NCBI GenBank assembly: GCA_904501895.1
Contig: CAJGCX010000070.1
Coordinates: 1 to 8,988 of the forward strand
Reading direction: 5' to 3'
From: Clostridiaceae bacterium
GTDB taxonomy: Bacteria; Bacillota; Clostridia; Oscillospirales; Acutalibacteraceae
DNA: 8,988 bases
Shown: positions 5,219 to 8,988 of the stretch, piece by piece
How positions within the stretch are numbered: position 1 is the stretch's first letter
How the letters are laid out: each line of letters opens with the position of its first letter
Notes under the pieces: generated by a model
Told to the model about the DNA's origin: nothing
The model's input: the letters and a program-made list of their open reading frames with translations, nothing else
The model's database searches: none
Translations under genes and position numbers: made by a program

Positions 5219-6751
5219 ATGGATTTCAATACACAAAAAGAATGTATATGCCTTTGTGAGTCAGGCTACAGAGGAAGAAGTGAACACGCTGTTGATATGG
5301 ATATTACACTGCCCGAATATCTCCCTGACATTGTGAGGATTCTTCGTTGCAGTTGTGTGCCGGGAGTCAAGTCATATCAGGTGAATGGTGACAGAATTAC
5401 TGCAGAATGCACCTGCCTTGTGAAGGCCCTTTACATAAATGAGCAGGGTCGTCTTTACTGCTACGAGCAGAATATTCAGTTTGCAAAGCAGATTGAAGTA
5501 AATGGTGAGGACAACTGTCGTGATTATTTTGTAGGTGCAAAATCAGATTATATGAATTACAGAGTATCAGGGCAACGACGATTTGAGCTTCACGGTGCAG
5601 TTACAATTTTTGCAAAATCCAACACAAAAAAGACGTGTGAAATGGTAACAGATGCCACAGGTGACGGAATCACCCTTAAATGTGAAAAGAGTGAAGTCAG
5701 CAACCTTAAATCAGTTGTTGAAAAGTTTTTTACCGTGACAGAAACATGCGATGCAGGAGCACTTTCAGAGCCTATGGGTACAATAGTTTCTGCCTCTGCA
5801 AGTGGGATTATTCACGAATTAAAGATTGTTTCCGACAAGCTGTTTTTAAAGGGTGAATTGATTATCCACACCGCCTTTACAGGTAGTGAAACAGGTGAAA
5901 TTCAATGCCTTGAAAATGTTATCAACATTAATCAGATTATTGAAGCAAGTGACATAAATGAGACTTGCAGAATTGATGCTCATCTTACGGTTTCTGACCT
6001 TGAAATCAAGCCTCGATTTGACCTTTCAGGCAACAAAAATCTCCTTGATATTTCTGCTTGTATGAGCTTTTCAGCCTGTGGCTTTGAAAATATGACAACA
6101 AACTGCATCAAGGATGCTTACTCCGTAAAATACGAAACGGATGTTAAGAAATCCGTCATTTATACCTCTCTTATTGAAGAGGAAATTAACGATATTTTTC
6201 TCTGTCGTGGTGTTGCAGATTTAAGCAGTACAGGTGTTTCAAGGGTACATTCCTTTATGTGCACAGACCTTACCTCAGGCTTTTCAGTTTTTGACAGTAA
6301 CTACACCATTTCAGGTGAGATTATGACAGAAATAATTTACGAGGACATTAAGGGTGAAATCTGCTTTGCACAAAGGGCAATTCCTTATGAATACACAAGG
6401 TCTGCACCTGAAACAGACAGGGCACTCACCTGCACTCCTCATTGTGATATACTTGCACGAAGCTATGTAATCAACGGTGACGGTCAACTCGATGTACGGA
6501 TTGAAATCAAGGCTTCAGGCTTTATTTTCAGCGAAAAAGAAAACCTTATCATAACAGATTTGATTGTGAATAAGGACAAAATCAAGAAAACTGACACCGC
6601 AACACTTACAGTTTATTTTGCTGACGGTGGTGAAGCCCTGTGGGACATTGCAGAGAAATACAACACTACCGTTGACAGAATTTTAAGAGAAAACAAAATC
6701 ACCGACACCTGTGTTAAAGAAAAATGCAAGCTGTTGATTCCAAAAATGTAA
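5219..6751 (+). CDS. sipL: SipL-like spore coat protein (DUF3794/SPOCS modules plus LysM)
   Basis: The 510-residue protein matches the layout of Clostridioides difficile SipL, the mother-cell protein that binds SpoIVA through its LysM domain to localise the coat around the forespore. The N-terminal segment VDMDITLPEYLPDIVRIL (residues 26-43) and the later KDAYSVKYETD (about 298-308) are typical of DUF3794/SPOCS modules, which appear to recur through residues 20-460. The last 50 residues form a LysM domain with GEALWDIAEKYNTTVDRILRE followed by a closing KLLIPKM. There is no signal peptide or membrane segment, as expected for a mother-cell cytosolic protein. It is rich in cysteine for its type. 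The ATG has AAGGAG 8 bases upstream. The gene directly downstream is spoIVA, its known partner, which strengthens the call. Identity as a functional orthologue, rather than another SPOCS-LysM protein, is inferred. Confidence 0.88.
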   Translation: MDFNTQKECICLCESGYRGRSEHAVDMDITLPEYLPDIVRILRCSCVPGVKSYQVNGDRITAECTCLVKALYINEQGRLYCYEQNIQFAKQIEVNGEDNCRDYFVGAKSDYMNYRVSGQRRFELHGAVTIFAKSNTKKTCEMVTDATGDGITLKCEKSEVSNLKSVVEKFFTVTETCDAGALSEPMGTIVSASASGIIHELKIVSDKLFLKGELIIHTAFTGSETGEIQCLENVININQIIEASDINETCRIDAHLTVSDLEIKPRFDLSGNKNLLDISACMSFSACGFENMTTNCIKDAYSVKYETDVKKSVIYTSLIEEEINDIFLCRGVADLSSTGVSRVHSFMCTDLTSGFSVFDSNYTISGEIMTEIIYEDIKGEICFAQRAIPYEYTRSAPETDRALTCTPHCDILARSYVINGDGQLDVRIEIKASGFIFSEKENLIITDLIVNKDKIKKTDTATLTVYFADGGEALWDIAEKYNTTVDRILRENKITDTCVKEKCKLLIPKM

Positions 6752-6764
6752 AGGAGTTGAGATT

Positions 6765-8243
6765 ATGACTAATTCAAGTATTTATGAAAACATAGCAACA
6801 AGAACAGGTGGTGACATTTACATAGGTGTTGTAGGTCCTGTAAGAACAGGAAAATCCACATTTATCAAGCGTTTTATGGACTCGGTTGTGCTTCCCAATA
6901 TGGAGGATGACGCAGTAAGGCAGAGAGCAACTGACGAATTACCACAATCCTCTGCAGGTAAAACAATAATGACAACAGAGCCGAAATTTGTGCCTGAAAA
7001 TGCTGTAAAAATCACTCTTCCTGACAATGCCTCATTTAATGTACGACTCATAGACTGTGTCGGATATGTTGTTCCGTCATCACTTGGATATATTGAAGGT
7101 GATTTGCCGAGAATGGTGCGTACACCTTGGTACGAAAACGAAATTCCATTTAATATGGCTGCTGAAATCGGCACAAAAAAGGTAATCACGGAGCATTCCA
7201 CAATAGGACTTGTAATAACAACCGACGGAAGCATAAGCGATATTCCGAGATGTGATTATGAGGATGCTGAAAAAAGAGTTATTGATGAATTAAAGGAGCT
7301 TCACAAGCCTTTTGTGGTGCTTCTTAACTGCACAGAGCCTGAAAGTGAAAATGCAAGATTGTTGTCAGCAGAATTATCCTCAAAATACAATGTACCCGTT
7401 ATGGCTGTAAGCTGTATTGACCTTACTGAAGGTGAAATCAAGGAAATAATCACACAGCTTCTTTTTGAATTTCCTGTTAAAGAAATCGGCGTTGATTTGC
7501 CACTTTGGTTAGTAGGACTTCCTGATGGGCATTGGCTGAAAAACGACACATACAAAACAATTACAAAGGCGATTGAAGAAATCGAATTTGTCAGGGACAT
7601 TGGCACAATGACTGAAACGCTTCAGAGCTGTGAGCACATTATGAATGCAGAAATTTCCTCAATGGATTTAAGCGTTGGCAGTGCAAGAATAAGTGTCACA
7701 ATGAATTCAGGACTTTTCTTTAAAATAATGGAAGAGCAAACAGGCTTTTCCGTTGAAAATGAGCAGAATTTACTGACCTGTATGAAGGAATTGTCAGACA
7801 TAAAACGAGAATATGAACGAATCAAATCGGCACTTGATGAGGTGCAGACAACAGGCTACGGAATCGTGATGCCAACAATTGACCAACTCACCCTTGAAGA
7901 GCCTGAAATAATGAAGCAGGGTGGCAGATACGGAGTGCGTCTCTGTGCATCAGCACCGTCAATCCATATGATGAGGGCAGACATTAAAACAGAGGTCGCG
8001 CCTATTGTTGGCAGTGAAAGTCAGTCAGAGGAATTGGTGAAATACCTCCTCGAAGGCTTTGAGGAAGACCCACACAAAATCTGGGAATCCAACATCTTCG
8101 GCAAATCCCTTAACGAGCTTGTCAACGAAGGCCTTCGCAATAAGCTATACCATATGCCAACAGATGCACGAATGAAATTTCAGGAAACCCTTGAACGAGT
8201 CATCAACGAAGGCTGCAACGGACTTCTGTGCATAATTTTGTAA
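6765..8243 (+). CDS. spoIVA: Stage IV sporulation protein A (coat basement-layer ATPase)
   Basis: SpoIVA is the ATPase that polymerises on the forespore surface to form the platform for coat and cortex assembly. At 492 residues it equals the Bacillus subtilis length. The N-terminal TRAFAC-type nucleotide-binding domain has Walker A GPVRTGKST (24-32, Lys30), a TT pair at 70-71 in the position of the described sensor threonines, and a Walker B-like RLIDCVGY with Asp97. The C-terminal 110 residues are very strongly conserved: GRYGVRLCASAPSIHMMRA, GSESQSEELVKYLLE, DPHKIWESNIFGKSLNEL and the terminal NEGCNGLLCIIL. This C-terminus is needed in B. subtilis for polymerisation and membrane-anchor (SpoVM) interaction. 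The AAAGGAG ribosome site (6750-6756) overlaps the stop codon of the sipL-like gene, so the two are likely coupled in one operon. Confidence 0.97.
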   Translation: MTNSSIYENIATRTGGDIYIGVVGPVRTGKSTFIKRFMDSVVLPNMEDDAVRQRATDELPQSSAGKTIMTTEPKFVPENAVKITLPDNASFNVRLIDCVGYVVPSSLGYIEGDLPRMVRTPWYENEIPFNMAAEIGTKKVITEHSTIGLVITTDGSISDIPRCDYEDAEKRVIDELKELHKPFVVLLNCTEPESENARLLSAELSSKYNVPVMAVSCIDLTEGEIKEIITQLLFEFPVKEIGVDLPLWLVGLPDGHWLKNDTYKTITKAIEEIEFVRDIGTMTETLQSCEHIMNAEISSMDLSVGSARISVTMNSGLFFKIMEEQTGFSVENEQNLLTCMKELSDIKREYERIKSALDEVQTTGYGIVMPTIDQLTLEEPEIMKQGGRYGVRLCASAPSIHMMRADIKTEVAPIVGSESQSEELVKYLLEGFEEDPHKIWESNIFGKSLNELVNEGLRNKLYHMPTDARMKFQETLERVINEGCNGLLCIIL

Positions 8244-8265
8244 TTCATGTTACCACCATAACAAC

Positions 8266-8305
8266 AAAAATCCCACCGAGGTAAAACCTTCGGTGGGTGA
8301 TTTTT
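8266..8305. terminator. Bidirectional intrinsic terminator
   Basis: CCCACCGAGG (8272-8281) pairs with CCTTCGGTGGG (8287-8297) around a TAAAA loop, with one bulged T. A run of five T follows on the plus strand (8301-8305) and five A precede it (8266-8270), giving a T-run on the minus strand too. It lies between the convergent spoIVA and MFS genes and can end both transcripts. Confidence 0.9.
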
Positions 8306-8318
8306 ATATCTGATTTAA

Positions 8319-8988
8319 TTAGTCAGCGTTTTCTTCTTCGATTTTATCAACGATTTCCTGAGGAACTGCTTCACCGTGCTTAACGAAGAGGATACAGCAG
8401 ATACTGAGGATAAACATAATTGGGCTATAAACGAAGAGTGAAAGGTATGAGCCTGTAAGCATTCTTACAACACCATAGATGATTGGAGAAGCAATCTGTG
8501 CTGAGAATGTTGCTGTGTAGTAGTAACCTGTGAATGTACCAACCTTGTCAATACCACCGATATCGAGAACGAGTGGCAATGTATTAACTGTGATGAACAT
8601 ATTTGCAGCACCACCAAGGATAAGTGCAAGCCAGATAACTGCCATACTTCTTGTAAACACATAAAGAAGGAATACAGCCATAAATACTATAAGACCGATA
8701 AGGATTGTCTTTTTACGGCCAAGCTTTTTACCCATTTTACCTGCAGGAATTGCAGCTGCAGCAGAGCAAACAGCAAAGATTGTTGTCATAATTGTTGCTT
8801 CACCTGTGCTCTTACCGAGAACTTCTTCAGCAAAGAGTGCGAAGAATGTTGTGATAGCATTTGTACCGCAGAAGAGGAAGAAGAGACCACCAAGCATAAA
8901 GATAAGGCTCTTTCTTTCTCCCTTTGAAAGCTTTTCTGCTTTTCTTGCAGCCTTTTCAGCCTTCTTAGCTGCCTTTTCATCAGCGTAC
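8319..8988 (-). CDS. MFS transporter, C-terminal half (cut by window edge)
   Basis: The frame is open to the right edge, so only the last 222 codons are visible. The first visible stretch is a Lys/Ala/Glu-rich cytoplasmic segment (YADEKAAKKAEKAARKAEK), typical of the central loop of a major facilitator transporter. About six hydrophobic helices follow, corresponding to TM7-TM12. The loop GKKLGRKKTILIG after the second visible helix is the second-half copy of the MFS motif A (G-x-x-x-D/G-R-x-G-R-K/R). The segment TFTGYYYTATFSAQIASPIIYG resembles the SLC45/GPH-type sugar transporters, which hints at a glycoside or sugar substrate, but that is tentative. The C-terminal tail is acidic and cytoplasmic. 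An internal ATG at 8897 is not the real start, since the frame continues upstream with typical sequence. It converges on spoIVA, and the terminator lies between them. Confidence 0.88.
   Translation of the reverse strand, partial: YADEKAAKKAEKAARKAEKLSKGERKSLIFMLGGLFFLFCGTNAITTFFALFAEEVLGKSTGEATIMTTIFAVCSAAAAIPAGKMGKKLGRKKTILIGLIVFMAVFLLYVFTRSMAVIWLALILGGAANMFITVNTLPLVLDIGGIDKVGTFTGYYYTATFSAQIASPIIYGVVRMLTGSYLSLFVYSPIMFILSICCILFVKHGEAVPQEIVDKIEEENAD

Noticed and set aside
7301..7606. Antisense open frame within spoIVA
   Set aside because: It is a shadow of a strongly conserved gene, with no ribosome site and a low-complexity product. The same applies to antisense frames within glf (3093-3419) and other genes.
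8898..8988. MFS gene starting at the internal ATG at 8897
   Set aside because: The frame continues open through a typical Lys/Ala-rich MFS central loop to the window edge, so the visible part is a truncated C-terminal half and not a short complete gene.

Overview
The window looks like the chromosome of a spore-forming, low-GC Clostridia bacterium, most likely in the Ruminococcaceae/Oscillospiraceae area. The lineage rests on three things: a SpoIVA/SipL-type spore morphogenesis pair, a DUF4364 protein, and short AT-rich and GC-rich intergenic repeats. The species cannot be fixed from sequence alone. I see no phage, insertion sequence, CRISPR array, rRNA or tRNA.

Left block (1-4085, minus strand). 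Five tightly packed genes read leftward: glf (UDP-galactopyranose mutase), a family-2 glycosyltransferase, a HAD-IIA phosphatase, a DUF4364 winged-helix protein and the N-terminal third or less of valS (valyl-tRNA synthetase, cut by the window edge). Junctions are an 8-bp overlap or gaps of 5-13 bp, and most Shine-Dalgarno sites lie at or inside the end of the upstream gene, so this reads as one operon. It joins a cell-surface galactofuranose function to a core translation gene. No T-box leader precedes valS.

Spacer 4086-4289 (204 bp). It holds no gene but three different repeat-like modules in a row: AT-rich direct repeats, a GC-rich hairpin and a 99-bp imperfect palindrome whose end overlaps the yebC stop codon.

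Centre (4290-5218). yebC (YebC/TACO1 family) lies on the minus strand with a good housekeeping-type promoter. It is divergent from the sporulation genes. The shared spacer carries a 14-bp tandem repeat whose last partial copy supplies the -35 box of a predicted sigma-E promoter facing right.

Right block (5219-8243, plus strand). A SipL-like protein (DUF3794/SPOCS modules plus C-terminal LysM) is followed 13 bp later by spoIVA. The two products are known partners in spore coat basement-layer assembly, and here they appear co-transcribed from the sigma-E-like promoter. A bidirectional hairpin terminator separates spoIVA from a convergent, 5'-truncated MFS transporter gene (8319-8988, minus strand) that runs off the right edge.

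Most of the window is ordinary core genome. The most interesting parts are the sipL-spoIVA unit with its repeat-embedded promoter, the 99-bp palindrome, and the glf-to-valS operon. I did not find a convincing wholly new system.
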